From positions 124,001-188,000 of the forward strand of contig NZ_MVIJ01000003.1 in NCBI RefSeq assembly GCF_002086735.1: a DNA stretch of 64,000 nucleotides, written 5' to 3'. The stretch comes from Mycobacterium scrofulaceum (lineage in GTDB: Bacteria > Actinomycetota > Actinomycetes > Mycobacteriales > Mycobacteriaceae). How positions within the stretch are numbered: position 1 is the first letter of the stretch; each line of letters begins with the position of its first letter. The notes beneath the pieces are model-generated. The model saw only the letters and a program-made list of their open reading frames with translations. It was not told where the DNA came from and searched no databases. This document shows positions 33,060 through 41,610 of the stretch, in pieces. A program made the translations under genes and the position numbers.

Positions 33060-34193
33060 TCAGCCGAGTGATCCCTCGGCGGGCGGATAAATCAGTACGC
33101 CACGGATATTGGCGCCGGCGTGCATGTCGGCGTAGCCGTCGTTGACCTTCTCCAGGGGGTAGGTGCGGGTGACCATGGATTCGAGGTCCACCTGCCCGGC
33201 GCTGTACAACTCGAGGATCTTAGGGATGTCGGCACGGGGATTGCCCGAGCCGTAGAGGGTTCCGACAATCTGCTTCTCGGTCAGGGTGAGGTCCATCAGA
33301 TTAGCCCGGATCTCCCGTTCCAGCATTGGGTGGATGTTGGTGACCACCAGCCGGCCACGCTTGGCCGTCATGGCCAGCGCCTGGCCGACCAGTTGGCCGT
33401 CACCGACTCCCATAGCACAGATGAACTTGTCTACGCCGCGGTTCCAGGTAGCTTCGGCAACAACGGCTTTCGCCTCGTTCCAGTCGGCCGCGGTATGAGT
33501 GGCTCCCATCTTGACCGCTTCGGCCCGTTTGTACTCCGAGGGGTCGATGACGGTGATGGTGCGGGCACCCGCGAGCCGCGCGCCCTGGACTGCCGCGGCG
33601 CCGATGCCACCGACCCCGGCGATGGCAACGGTGTCGCCCGGCCTGACGTTGGCGGCATAGACCGATGATCCCCAACCGGTGATGAAGCCGCAGCCCAGAA
33701 GACAGGCCAGGTCGAGGCGATAGTGGTCCGGGATCTTCACGCAACTGGCCTCGTGCACCACGGTGTGGTGGGCAAACGAGCCGATACCGCAGGCCAGCGC
33801 GAGGTCGTCGCCACCGAGATGGTGGCGAGCGGTGCCGTCGTGAATCTGCATGCCCGAGTAGATCTTTGCGCCGAGGTCGCACAGACTCTGGTGGCCCGTC
33901 GAGCACGACGGGCACCGTCCGCACGACGGGATGAAGCTGAACACCACGTGGTCGCCCGGCGACAGCCACGACACGTGCTCACCGACGGCCTTGACCACGC
34001 CCGCGCCCTCGTGCCCGCCGATGCAGGGCAATCGGATCGGCATGTCGCCGGTGACGAGATGGTCGTCGGAGTGACACATGCCCGAAGCGTGTAGTTCGAT
34101 CAGCACCTCGGTCGCCTTCGGCGCGTCGAGCTCGATGGACTCGATGGACCAGGGTGTGTTGCGTTCGAACAAGACCGCTGCTTGAGTCTGCAC
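33060..34193 (-). CDS. NDMA-type zinc-dependent alcohol dehydrogenase (mycofactocin-associated)
   Basis: This 377-residue medium-chain dehydrogenase has the catalytic zinc residues in GMCHSDDH and GGHEGAG, the structural zinc cluster CGRCPSCSTGHQSLC, and the NAD motif GVGGIGAAAVQGARLAGA. The spacing and the VFSFIPSCGRC and EASCVKIPDHYRLD segments match the NDMA-dependent alcohol dehydrogenases, which keep NAD tightly bound and need mycofactocin as electron acceptor. I chose GTG at 34193 because GGAAGGG lies upstream and the upstream aldehyde dehydrogenase stops at 34210. With that aldehyde dehydrogenase it should convert a primary alcohol to an acid. Confidence 0.9.
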   Translation of the reverse strand: MQTQAAVLFERNTPWSIESIELDAPKATEVLIELHASGMCHSDDHLVTGDMPIRLPCIGGHEGAGVVKAVGEHVSWLSPGDHVVFSFIPSCGRCPSCSTGHQSLCDLGAKIYSGMQIHDGTARHHLGGDDLALACGIGSFAHHTVVHEASCVKIPDHYRLDLACLLGCGFITGWGSSVYAANVRPGDTVAIAGVGGIGAAAVQGARLAGARTITVIDPSEYKRAEAVKMGATHTAADWNEAKAVVAEATWNRGVDKFICAMGVGDGQLVGQALAMTAKRGRLVVTNIHPMLEREIRANLMDLTLTEKQIVGTLYGSGNPRADIPKILELYSAGQVDLESMVTRTYPLEKVNDGYADMHAGANIRGVLIYPPAEGSLG

Positions 34194-34209
34194 TGGAATC
34201 CCTTCCGGC

Positions 34210-35673
34210 TCAACGGATGATGGCTTGATGCTCGACAAACCCGGCGATGCCCTCGGGGCCCCCCTCGCGGCCGATGCCGGACTGCTTGAATCCGCCGAAC
34301 GGGCTGGCGAAGTCGAGCACGGCGGTCGAGTTGACGGCCACGGAACCCACCAGCAGCTGGGCCGCCACCGCCGCCGCCCGTTCCGCGTCGGCAGACCACA
34401 CCGCGCCGACCAGCCCGTACCGGGAGTCGTTGGCGATGGCCACCGCCTCAGCGACGTCGTCGGCGCCGGTGTCGTCGTAGGCGATCACGACCGCGACCGG
34501 TCCGAAGACCTCTTCGCGGGCGATCTCCATGTCGTTGGTCGCGGCGACGACCGCGGGAGAGAGGAACCACCCTGGACGGTTGGGCCGCTCGCCGCCGACC
34601 AACACGGTGGCGCCGTCCTGCCGCGCGCGCCGCAGGAACCCCTCGACCCTGTCGCGCGCAGCCTCGTTGATCAGCGGACCGATATCGGTGACCCGGTCGG
34701 CGGGATCCCCGACGATCAGCTCGGCGACGGCGGCCGTCAGTGCGGCCACAAATTCGTCGTAGCGGCTGCGCGGCAACACGATTCGCGTCAGAGCGGCGCA
34801 CAGCTGACCGTTGTTGCCCATCACGCCGGCGACCAAACCCGGCACCGTCGTCTCAAGCGGCGCATCGGGCAGCACGATGGCCGCGGACTTGCCGCCCAGT
34901 TCGGTGCTGCAGCGGCGGATTCGGGAGCCACACGACGCTGCGATCCTGGCACCGACGGCCGTCGAGCCGGTGAAGCTGACCTTGTCGACCCCCGGATGTT
35001 CGGTGAGCAGCTCGCCGGTTTCAGCGCCCCCGTTGACGACGTTGACGACTCCGTCGGGCAGTCCAGCTTCCTCGATCGCCTCCATCAGCACGCCGAATTC
35101 GAGCGGGGCATCGGGCGCCGGCTTGAGCACCACTGTGCACCCCGCCGCCAGGGCGGGGCCGAGCTTTAGCGCTGCGATGAACAGCGGTGTGTTCCATGGC
35201 ACGATGGCGCCGACCACGCCGACGGGAAGCTGACGCACCTCGACGGTGCCGCCCGTCACCGATGGACGGGTGGTCGAGAAGGGATAGTGCGGGGTGATCG
35301 ACGCGTAGGCGCGCAGCACGCCGACCGCGGTGATGACCTGACCGAAGGTGCTCCAGGATCGCGGCGAGCCGATCTCCGCGGTGGTCAGGTCGGCCAGTTC
35401 ACCCTTGCGGGCGCTCAGCGCGTCGGCGAGTCGCCCCAATGCGGCACCGCGATCGGCAGGAGCGACCCGCCCCCACGACTGCAGCGCGCCGCGGGCGGCG
35501 GCGACCGCGGCGCCCACGTCGTCGGGGCCGGCAATACCGACGGTGCCCAGCAGCTCGCCGGTGGCCGGCGACGTCACATCCAGTGTTCCGGCGTGCGCGC
35601 CCGACACCCATTTGCCTGCGGCATAGCTTGCCGCCAACTCCACCATGGGCACCGATTCTGGCAGCAATGTCAT
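34210..35673 (-). CDS. Aldehyde dehydrogenase, NAD(P)-dependent
   Basis: The 487-residue enzyme has the family motifs: PWNTPLFIAALKLGPALAAG, the KPAPDAPLEF cofactor lysine, FTGSTAVGARIA, ELGGKSAAIV with the general-base Glu, and NNGQLCAALTR with the catalytic Cys. It oxidises an aldehyde to a carboxylic acid. The start is the ATG at 35673, with a second ATG at 35646 as alternative. It lies directly upstream of the NDMA-type alcohol dehydrogenase on the same strand, 16 bases apart, making an alcohol-aldehyde-acid pair. Confidence 0.9.
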   Translation of the reverse strand: MTLLPESVPMVELAASYAAGKWVSGAHAGTLDVTSPATGELLGTVGIAGPDDVGAAVAAARGALQSWGRVAPADRGAALGRLADALSARKGELADLTTAEIGSPRSWSTFGQVITAVGVLRAYASITPHYPFSTTRPSVTGGTVEVRQLPVGVVGAIVPWNTPLFIAALKLGPALAAGCTVVLKPAPDAPLEFGVLMEAIEEAGLPDGVVNVVNGGAETGELLTEHPGVDKVSFTGSTAVGARIAASCGSRIRRCSTELGGKSAAIVLPDAPLETTVPGLVAGVMGNNGQLCAALTRIVLPRSRYDEFVAALTAAVAELIVGDPADRVTDIGPLINEAARDRVEGFLRRARQDGATVLVGGERPNRPGWFLSPAVVAATNDMEIAREEVFGPVAVVIAYDDTGADDVAEAVAIANDSRYGLVGAVWSADAERAAAVAAQLLVGSVAVNSTAVLDFASPFGGFKQSGIGREGGPEGIAGFVEHQAIIR

Positions 35674-35751
35674 CTTTGGACAAGCAGTCCATTGGCTACG
35701 AAGCGACGATTTAGTTTCAGGTCTTCACTTTTTCTGACAGTATTGGTCACT

Positions 35752-36186
35752 ATGACTGCATCGCCCGATAACGACGCCGACGGTAATTCCGGACGGCCGT
35801 GGGACCTGGTCGTGGAGCAGGGCAAGGTCGCCGAGTTCGCTGAGGCCATGTTGTGCGACGATCCCGCCTACCGTGGTCCTGACGCGATCATCCCGCCGAC
35901 ATTCCTGACGACCGCAGGCCGCTGGGCCCCGGCCGGTGTCCGGGTTGACGTGGGTTTCGACCGCAAGCGCTTGCTGCACGGCGAACAGGAATACACCTTT
36001 CACTCCGCCCCGCCCGCGGCCGGTGACGTCCTGACCGCACGGGAGAGGATCGTCGACCGGTACTCGAAACCGGGCAAACGTGGGGGCACGATGCGTTTCG
36101 CCACCGTGGTTACTGAGTACCGCGACGCCGGCGGAGCGCTCGTCGCCGAGGCCAAAGCCACCTTCATCGAGACGGCCCCCCGATGA
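35752..36186 (+). CDS. MaoC-like dehydratase, N-terminal-domain type (HadA/ChsH-like subunit)
   Basis: The 144-residue protein resembles the half of split hotdog dehydratases that lacks catalytic residues: LVVEQGKVAEFAEAMLCDDPAY, PPTFLTTAGRW, VDVGFDRKRLLHGEQEYTFH and a C-terminal VTEYRDAGGALVAEAKATFIET. It lacks the Asp/His motif, which is found in its neighbour, so the two are expected to form a heterodimeric enoyl-CoA hydratase. The ATG at 35752 lies in the promoter region between divergent operons; upstream in-frame codons overlap the aldehyde dehydrogenase. The stop overlaps the next start by four bases. Confidence 0.83.
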   Translation: MTASPDNDADGNSGRPWDLVVEQGKVAEFAEAMLCDDPAYRGPDAIIPPTFLTTAGRWAPAGVRVDVGFDRKRLLHGEQEYTFHSAPPAAGDVLTARERIVDRYSKPGKRGGTMRFATVVTEYRDAGGALVAEAKATFIETAPR

Positions 36187-36668
36187 GTCCCGGCGACGGC
36201 GCAGGCGGACAGACCACGACGACCACCGCATTGCGTGTCGGCGTGCAGGCGCCGGTCCGCGAGTTCGGACCACTGACTCGGCAGATGTTCGTCCGCTACG
36301 CAGGCGCGTCCGGTGATTTCAACCCCATGCATTACGACGATCAACTCGCGCGTTCCGCCGGCTACCCTTCGGTGTTCGCCCAGGGCATGTTCTCCGCGGC
36401 GCTACTGGCCGGGTTCGCCACCGATTGGCTGGGCGCGGGCAGCGTGCGCCGTTTCGGCGTCCGCTTTCGCGAGCAGGTCTGGCCGGGCGACGTGTTGACC
36501 TGCTCGGGCACCGTGACCGCCGTGTCGGCGGAGCCTGACGCCGAACGGGTGATCGTGGAGTTGACCGCTACCCGGCAGACGGGCGGCGTCGCGATCACCG
36601 GCACCGCCGAGTTCGTCAACCCGCGGAACGCCGCTCGATGCGGCGCGGGTGACGCGGATCGGCCATAG
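36183..36668 (+). CDS. MaoC-like (R)-specific enoyl-CoA hydratase, catalytic subunit
   Basis: The 161-residue hotdog protein contains the hydratase-2 motif YAGASGDFNPMHYDDQLA, with the Asp and His that activate water, and VFAQGMFSAALLAGFATDWLG for the substrate tunnel. It overlaps the non-catalytic partner by four bases (ATGA), a common arrangement of heterodimeric dehydratases acting on bulky acyl-CoA such as steroid side chains. Its stop is followed 12 bases later by the tandem TetR gene, so this regulator may be co-transcribed with its targets. Confidence 0.88.
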   Translation: MSPGDGAGGQTTTTTALRVGVQAPVREFGPLTRQMFVRYAGASGDFNPMHYDDQLARSAGYPSVFAQGMFSAALLAGFATDWLGAGSVRRFGVRFREQVWPGDVLTCSGTVTAVSAEPDAERVIVELTATRQTGGVAITGTAEFVNPRNAARCGAGDADRP

Positions 36669-36680
36669 GCTGGAAACATT

Positions 36681-38021
36681 ATGTCCGAAGCCTCGATCGT
36701 CCGCCGGGCCAGCTACGGCCCCTCCAGCCCCGCAGTGGGCGCTCGCGGTGCCAACACCCGGGGCCGTATCGCCGAGGTCTCGCTGGAGCTATTCGGCCGG
36801 GTGGGCTACTTCGACACCTCGGTCGACGCGATAGCCAAAGCGGCAGGGGTGTCCCGGGCCACCCTGTACCAGTACTTCAAAGGCAAGGACGAGATCTTCC
36901 TGGAGCTGCTCAACGAATGCGGCAGCGCGTTGTTTCGGGTGGCGCGTCGCATCGGTCCGCTCGGCCCGGACGAGGTCGGCTTCGACAATCTGAACTGGTG
37001 GCTAGGGGAGTGGAGTTGGGTGTTCGACAAATACTCCACGATGTTCGTGCAGTGGACGGCGATCGCCTCGTCGGACACCAAGGTGCGTCCCGAAATCACC
37101 CGGTTTGTACGCGGTTATAACCACCGCCTCGCGGAGCGGCTCGCCGGCTCGGGCCTCAACGGCCTGGACCCGGAGGTCGCGGCCATGGCGATGACCGCGC
37201 TGGTGCACCGCATCAATCTGTTCGTACATACCGACCGCGCTTATGGCCGTAGCGCCAAGGATGCGGTCGACACGTTGTCGGTATTCCTGCAGCTGATGTT
37301 GTTCCCTGACACCCCACGATCGGTGCTGCGGTCACTGTCTTTGCACGCCAGCACGGATCCGGCGGCCGACATCGACGCCCTCAAGGCACCTCCGGCCCCA
37401 GACATCGCGGGGCTCTCGATCAGCGAGCGCACCACCAGCCTCAGTAAGCGCGCCGTCACCACCGTAAATGCTTTGGCCGATGCCGGCGCAGCCCAGTTCC
37501 GCGCCCGGGGCTATCGCAGCACCAGTGTCGATGACATTGTCGAGGCGGCCAACGTGGCGCGGGGCACGTTCTACAAGTACTTCAGCGACAAGCAGGATCT
37601 GCTCGCCGCCGTGGCCGCCGAAATTTACGGGGCCGGAACGGCATTCGCCCACCGGATCGCCGACGTCGACCCAGTGGCCAAGAAGTCGACGCTGCGGCAC
37701 TGGCTGCGTACCTACGTCGAGTTCTACGACCGGTATTCGGGATGCATCGAAGCGTGGGTCGAAGGCGCCACCGACGACCCCACCATCGTGAGCATCGGGG
37801 AGAACGGCCAGGTGCAGATGGATATCGGCGCGGCCAGGATGCTGATCCGCGGACCGGGTCGGTATCCGTTCGACCCGGTGGTCTCCGCACTGATCCTGCG
37901 TGCGCTCGTCACCCGGGTGCCGCAGGCCGCTCTCGATCTGCCCGAACCGATTGACGCCGACGAGCTCGTCGATGTGTTAATGACTTGCATCAACCGCGGA
38001 TTCTTCGGACGCGCGAAGTAG
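36681..38021 (+). CDS. Tandem (duplicated) TetR-family regulator in one chain
   Basis: The 446-residue protein contains two complete TetR units. Unit one has its helix-turn-helix at about residues 25-75 (TRGRIAEVSLELFGRVGYFD, VSRATLYQYFKGKDEIFLEL). Unit two has it at about 255-305 (GAAQFRARGYRSTSVDDIVE, VARGTFYKYFSDKQDLLAAV). Each is followed by a helical C-terminal domain (FDKYSTMFVQW; YDRYSGCIEAWVEGA). A normal TetR is about 200 residues and dimerises, so this chain could act as a built-in dimer with two different recognition helices and bind an asymmetric site. It lies next to the MaoC genes and convergent to a CoA-transferase. Ligand and operator are unknown. Confidence 0.88.
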   Translation: MSEASIVRRASYGPSSPAVGARGANTRGRIAEVSLELFGRVGYFDTSVDAIAKAAGVSRATLYQYFKGKDEIFLELLNECGSALFRVARRIGPLGPDEVGFDNLNWWLGEWSWVFDKYSTMFVQWTAIASSDTKVRPEITRFVRGYNHRLAERLAGSGLNGLDPEVAAMAMTALVHRINLFVHTDRAYGRSAKDAVDTLSVFLQLMLFPDTPRSVLRSLSLHASTDPAADIDALKAPPAPDIAGLSISERTTSLSKRAVTTVNALADAGAAQFRARGYRSTSVDDIVEAANVARGTFYKYFSDKQDLLAAVAAEIYGAGTAFAHRIADVDPVAKKSTLRHWLRTYVEFYDRYSGCIEAWVEGATDDPTIVSIGENGQVQMDIGAARMLIRGPGRYPFDPVVSALILRALVTRVPQAALDLPEPIDADELVDVLMTCINRGFFGRAK

Positions 38022-38034
38022 ATCGAGTCCTGAG

Positions 38035-39225
38035 CTATGCCGTCGTAACACCAGCGGCGATGAGTTCGTCGGTCGCCTGTGCGGAATATCCCAACTCGTG
38101 CAAAATCTTTCGGCTGTGCTCGCCCAGCGCGGGCACGTCACCAATCACCGGATCGACGCCTGCCAGGCCCGCGGGCGGCGGCAGCGCGGCAGCCGGACCG
38201 CCGGGCGTCTGAATCTCGTGCCATCGATCCCGGCCGACGAGTACCGGATGTAGCCACAAGTGATCAACACCGTTCATGCGCGCGTGCGCCACGCCGGCGC
38301 TCTGCAGGCGCGCTTCGAGTTCTTCAGCGCTCAGCCGCGCCGCCACGGTGGTGATAATCGACTCCAACTCATCGCGGTGCGCTACCCGATCAGGGTTCGT
38401 AGCGAACCGCGGTTCGTCGACGAGATCTCTTCTTTCCAAGACGATTTCGCAGAACCTCAGCCATTCGGCTGAATTCTGCACGCCCAGCAACACGGTGCCG
38501 CCGTCGCCCGCGGTCACCGGGCCGTACGGGGCGATCGTCGGATGCCGCGCGCCGGTGCGTGGTGGCGCCTTTCCCCCGTAGCGGCCGTAGTAGAGGGGTT
38601 GGGACATCCATTCGACCAACGCGTCGAATAACGACACCGAGACCGGCCGCACCGCGCCGGTGGTGGCGCGGGTGTAAAGCGCGGTGAGGATTCCGGAGAA
38701 GGCGAACATGCCGGCGGCGATGTCGGCGATCGATACACCGGTGCGCGCCACCTCCGCCGGCGAACCGGTCACCGACAACAACCCGGCCTCGGCTTGTACC
38801 AAAAGGTCGTAGGCCTTGCGGTCGCGCCAAGGTCCGTCCTGTCCATAGCCGCTGATGGTCGCCGTGATGGTCCGTGGGTGCGCGCGCGCCACCGATTCGG
38901 TGTCCAAGCCCATCCGAGCCGCGGCACCCGGCGCCAGGTTTTGCACCAGCACGTCGGCGCCCTCGAGTAGACGCTCAACGATGCGTCTGCCCTCGGGCTG
39001 CTTGAGGTCGACAGTCAACGACTCTTTGCCACGATTGAGCCAGACGAAGTAGCTCGACTCCCCGTGCACTGTGCGGTCGTAGCCGCGGGCGAAATCGCCG
39101 CCCTGCGGACGCTCGACCTTGATTACCCGTGCGCCGAGGTCCGCCAGCTGTCGGGTGGCGTACGGCGCGGCGACCGCCTGCTCGAGGCTCACGACGGTTA
39201 TGCCGGCCAGTGGCGCACTCGTCAT
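38035..39225 (-). CDS. Class III (CaiB/BaiF) CoA-transferase
   Basis: The 396-residue protein has the family fold: LAGITVVSLEQAVAAPYATR, LADLGARVIKVERPQGGDFA, LNRGKESLTVDLKQPEG and SGYGQDGPW. The strand PVSVSLFDALVEW keeps the catalytic Asp expected for succinyl- or formyl-CoA-type transferases, unlike the fused transferase at 14302. It would move CoA between a donor and the pathway acid. I chose the ATG at 39225; the frame is open to 39318 but that part crosses the divergent promoter. The palindrome at 39333-39346 lies 107 bases upstream. Confidence 0.87.
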   Translation of the reverse strand: MTSAPLAGITVVSLEQAVAAPYATRQLADLGARVIKVERPQGGDFARGYDRTVHGESSYFVWLNRGKESLTVDLKQPEGRRIVERLLEGADVLVQNLAPGAAARMGLDTESVARAHPRTITATISGYGQDGPWRDRKAYDLLVQAEAGLLSVTGSPAEVARTGVSIADIAAGMFAFSGILTALYTRATTGAVRPVSVSLFDALVEWMSQPLYYGRYGGKAPPRTGARHPTIAPYGPVTAGDGGTVLLGVQNSAEWLRFCEIVLERRDLVDEPRFATNPDRVAHRDELESIITTVAARLSAEELEARLQSAGVAHARMNGVDHLWLHPVLVGRDRWHEIQTPGGPAAALPPPAGLAGVDPVIGDVPALGEHSRKILHELGYSAQATDELIAAGVTTA

Positions 39226-39332
39226 GTCGCCGGCGAATTCCGGGCCGGCTGACCGGTCCAACCGCCTGCCTCGTATTCGGCTGTAATACCCGAACCGCGG
39301 ACGCACACAGTGCAGCACCCCCGAGGATTAGA

Positions 39333-39346
39333 TGACGGATACGTCA
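39333..39346. promoter_or_regulatory. Putative operator TGACGGATACGTCA, matches 5357-5370 with flanks
   Basis: This near-palindrome has arms TGACG/CGTCA and shares with the site at 5357-5370 the extended pattern AGATGAC, two bases, ATA, one base, GTCAGA, one base, A. It lies in the divergent region between the CoA-transferase (minus) and racemase (plus) genes. The regulator is unknown; the tandem TetR encoded next to the CoA-transferase is one candidate. Confidence 0.5.
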
Positions 39347-39400
39347 GAAAATCATATCAGGATGACCTCGTAGCCCCTGGATGCATTGCGCAGACAGAAA

Positions 39401-39420
39401 ACACCATATGTATGCGGTGT
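39401..39420. promoter_or_regulatory. 20-bp inverted repeat ACACC-N10-GGTGT before the racemase gene
   Basis: The repeat ends 23 bases before the GTG at 39444, in the same divergent region as the palindrome at 39333. Inner positions also show partial symmetry (AT ... AT). It could be an operator for the racemase-type gene. No second copy was noticed. Confidence 0.35.
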
Positions 39421-39443
39421 CAGATTATGGCTAGGCTCATCAG

Positions 39444-40517
39444 GTGGTAGATAGCTGCCCGCAGGCACCGGCGGGTCCTCTGAATGGCATTAAGGTCGTC
39501 GAACTCGCGGGCATGGGACCCGGGCCACACGCCGCAATGTTGCTCGCCGACCTGGGTGCCGAAGTGACGCGGGTTCAGCGGCCCGGGGGTGGTGGTGGGG
39601 GCGCCCAGCTGCGTGGGCGCCGGATCGTTTTCGCCGATCTCAAAGACGCCGCCGAGCTCAACGGGGTGCGCCACCTCATCGACGATGCTGACGTTCTCAT
39701 CGAGGGGTTCCGACCCGGCGTCGTCGAACGCCTCGGCCTCGGACCTGACGAATGCTGCCGTCGTAACCCGAGATTGGTTTACACCCGCATAACCGGATGG
39801 GGCCAGACCGGTCCCCGAGCTCGACAGGCCGGCCATGACATCAACTACGTCGGCCTCACCGGATTGCTTCACGCCATGGGTGACCCGGATCGTCCGCCGG
39901 CGCCACCCCTGAATCTGGTCGGCGACTACGGTGGTGGCTCGCTATTCGCGGTCGTGGGCGTCCTTGCCGCCTTGCTAGAGCGACACGCCTCGGGGCGAGG
40001 CCAGGTGATCGATGCCGCGATTGTCAACGGCGCACCGATGCTGGGCCACATCCTGTGGGCGATGCTCGGCGACGGCCGGTGGTCAGACGGGCGGGGTGAC
40101 AACATCTTTGATGGCTCGGCGCCGTTCTACCGCACCTACGAATGCGCGGACGGTGGCTACGTCGCCGTGGGTGCGCTTGAACCGGCCTTCTTCGCCGAGT
40201 TGCTGCGGCTGCTGGAGATCGACCCGGACACTCTGGGCCCGCAACGGGAGCGTGCCGGCTGGCCCGCGATGCGGGATGCCCTGTCGGACAAATTCCGGGA
40301 GGAAACTCGGGACCACTGGGCGCGGGTTTTCTCGGATAGCGACGCATGCGTCACGCCGGTTCTGACCGCGACCGAGGCGATCGACGATCCGCATATGCGG
40401 GCACGCAACGTGTTCGTCGACATCGATGGGATCCGTCAACCGGCGTCCGCGCCGCGCTTCTCCCGAACCCCGGCCGCGCAACCGCGGCCCGCGCGCGTGG
40501 CGCCTCGATCACGCTGA
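39444..40517 (+). CDS. Alpha-methylacyl-CoA racemase (Mcr-like, CaiB/BaiF superfamily)
   Basis: The 357-residue protein matches the mycobacterial racemase Mcr in length and motifs: [40 protein letters not shown] with the active-site His, and [12 protein letters not shown] with the active-site Asp. It interconverts 2R- and 2S-methylacyl-CoA so that only the S form enters beta-oxidation. This points to a 2-methyl-branched acyl-CoA intermediate in the pathway, such as a steroid, pristane-like or profen-like side chain. GTG at 39444 is the start. The end overlaps the minus-strand extradiol dioxygenase by nine bases. Confidence 0.9.
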   Translation: MVDSCPQAPAGPLNGIKVVELAGMGPGPHAAMLLADLGAEVTRVQRPGGGGGGAQLRGRRIVFADLKDAAELNGVRHLIDDADVLIEGFRPGVVERLGLGPDECCRRNPRLVYTRITGWGQTGPRARQAGHDINYVGLTGLLHAMGDPDRPPAPPLNLVGDYGGGSLFAVVGVLAALLERHASGRGQVIDAAIVNGAPMLGHILWAMLGDGRWSDGRGDNIFDGSAPFYRTYECADGGYVAVGALEPAFFAELLRLLEIDPDTLGPQRERAGWPAMRDALSDKFREETRDHWARVFSDSDACVTPVLTATEAIDDPHMRARNVFVDIDGIRQPASAPRFSRTPAAQPRPARVAPRSR

Positions 40518-41372
40518 CGCAGCGACGGCCATCCCGGTGATCCATTCCGGCACAGGCTCATAGACCATCGGGGTTACCGGCCGCCCACCGCCCGCGGCGC
40601 CCGCGGCAAGCCAGGTCCTGACCTCGTTGGCGCCCGCGCCCGCACGGGTGTGGGCGGTGTCGACGAGCCGAATCAGCGAAGCGACGTCCCAGTTCGACAT
40701 GGCGTCCAACACTTCGGCGTCCCAATCGGGACGGATCTTGGTGCGCGCTGCCGCCATACCCTCGGCGATGATCCGAGCCCGGTCTTCGTCGCTGAGGTCG
40801 TAGGTATCGACCTCCAGACTCGGCGGGGAATGTGACAACCCTCCGGTCCCGATCACCAGCACCCGCTCGGCGATCCCGTCGAGGAACCGGCCAACTTCCG
40901 CGCCGAACTCGGCCACTCGACGGCCAGTCGGAAGCGGAGCCGTGGCACAGTTCACCGGCAGCGGGATGACCGGCTTGACCGCCAAGTCGCCGAGCAGATC
41001 CCGAACGGGCTGGGCGAACGCGTGATCCAGTCCGATGTCACGACATGCCGCGACGTCGAACCCGGCCGACAGCAGGTGTTCGCACAGTCGGCGTGCCACC
41101 GCGGACGGGACATCAAGGTTGCCGGCCGGGTGGCCGCCTTCGGCCAGAATCGATGCGGACAACGCGACCCCGAAGGCGGGTACCACGTGTCGAAACGCGC
41201 GGCGGTGGTCACCGCCGAACACGATCACCACGTCGGGATCGAAGTGTTGCGCGCGTTCGGCCGCCGACGTCAGTGCCGAGCGGAACCTGCGACCGAAGGC
41301 GCGTTCGACATCGCGCTCCTTACCCGGGCTGTGGCTTGCACAGACAACCAGCCGCTCTGGCGTCACGTCCAT
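40509..41372 (-). CDS. Class III extradiol (LigB-superfamily) catechol dioxygenase, MhpB-like
   Basis: The roughly 287-residue protein resembles MhpB, 2,3-dihydroxyphenylpropionate 1,2-dioxygenase. Motifs are [10 protein letters not shown] near the N-terminus, [22 protein letters not shown] with one catalytic His, and [13 protein letters not shown] with the other. These Fe(II) enzymes cleave a catechol ring next to the hydroxyls to a yellow semialdehyde or keto acid, the substrate of MhpC-type hydrolases such as the one at 5395. A GGAGG site precedes three possible starts: ATG 41393 (within the shared motif), ATG 41372 and GTG 41366; the last has the best spacing. It ends convergently with the racemase gene. 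Confidence 0.87.
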   Translation of the reverse strand: MDVTPERLVVCASHSPGKERDVERAFGRRFRSALTSAAERAQHFDPDVVIVFGGDHRRAFRHVVPAFGVALSASILAEGGHPAGNLDVPSAVARRLCEHLLSAGFDVAACRDIGLDHAFAQPVRDLLGDLAVKPVIPLPVNCATAPLPTGRRVAEFGAEVGRFLDGIAERVLVIGTGGLSHSPPSLEVDTYDLSDEDRARIIAEGMAAARTKIRPDWDAEVLDAMSNWDVASLIRLVDTAHTRAGAGANEVRTWLAAGAAGGGRPVTPMVYEPVPEWITGMAVAASA

Positions 41373-41385
41373 CACCTCCGCTAGA

Positions 41386-41404
41386 AGTGACACTAATGTT
41401 AGAT
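41386..41404. promoter_or_regulatory. Putative regulatory site, 19-bp motif shared with 30217-30235
   Basis: On the minus strand the sequence is ATCTAACATTAGTGTCACT, identical to the site at 30217-30235 except for one base in the centre. It lies directly upstream of the extradiol dioxygenase start and only 23 bases from the small membrane-protein gene. The same orientation relative to the downstream gene is kept in both places (motif then Gfo/Idh gene; motif then dioxygenase gene). Confidence 0.6.
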
Positions 41405-41426
41405 CAGTCGCCGGCCGACCACGGCA

Positions 41427-41594
41427 TCACACCGTAATGACGATGCCTTGCGTCAACGCCACGATGACGCCGAGGATCACGATGAACGCCACGCATGCCG
41501 CGACAAGCCGGACGGTTTCTCGCTGCAGCGCGGCATTGGTCTGCGGAGGAAGAAAGAATTCAGCGGGCAGCTTGTTCATGCGTTCGCTTGCCAC
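41427..41594 (-). CDS. Small single-pass membrane protein, 55 aa
   Basis: A GTG at 41594, five bases after a GGAG ribosome-binding site, opens a 55-residue frame. The first half is polar (ASERMNKLPAEFFLPPQTNA), the second is one strong hydrophobic helix (residues about 29-50, LVAACVAFIVILGVIVALTQ). It starts 16 bases after the stop of the AveC-like gene at 41611 on the same strand, so it is probably co-translated and could be a subunit or stabiliser of that membrane protein. I know no family for it. Confidence 0.6.
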   Translation of the reverse strand: MASERMNKLPAEFFLPPQTNAALQRETVRLVAACVAFIVILGVIVALTQGIVITV

Positions 41595-41610
41595 CACGAC
41601 TCCTTTCGGA

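Noticed and set aside
35735..35749. TGACAGTATTGGTCA between the aldehyde dehydrogenase and MaoC genes as another TGACAGT operator
   Set aside because: Only the left arm matches. The right arm lacks ACTGTCA, and TGAC-N7-GTCA alone is too weak.
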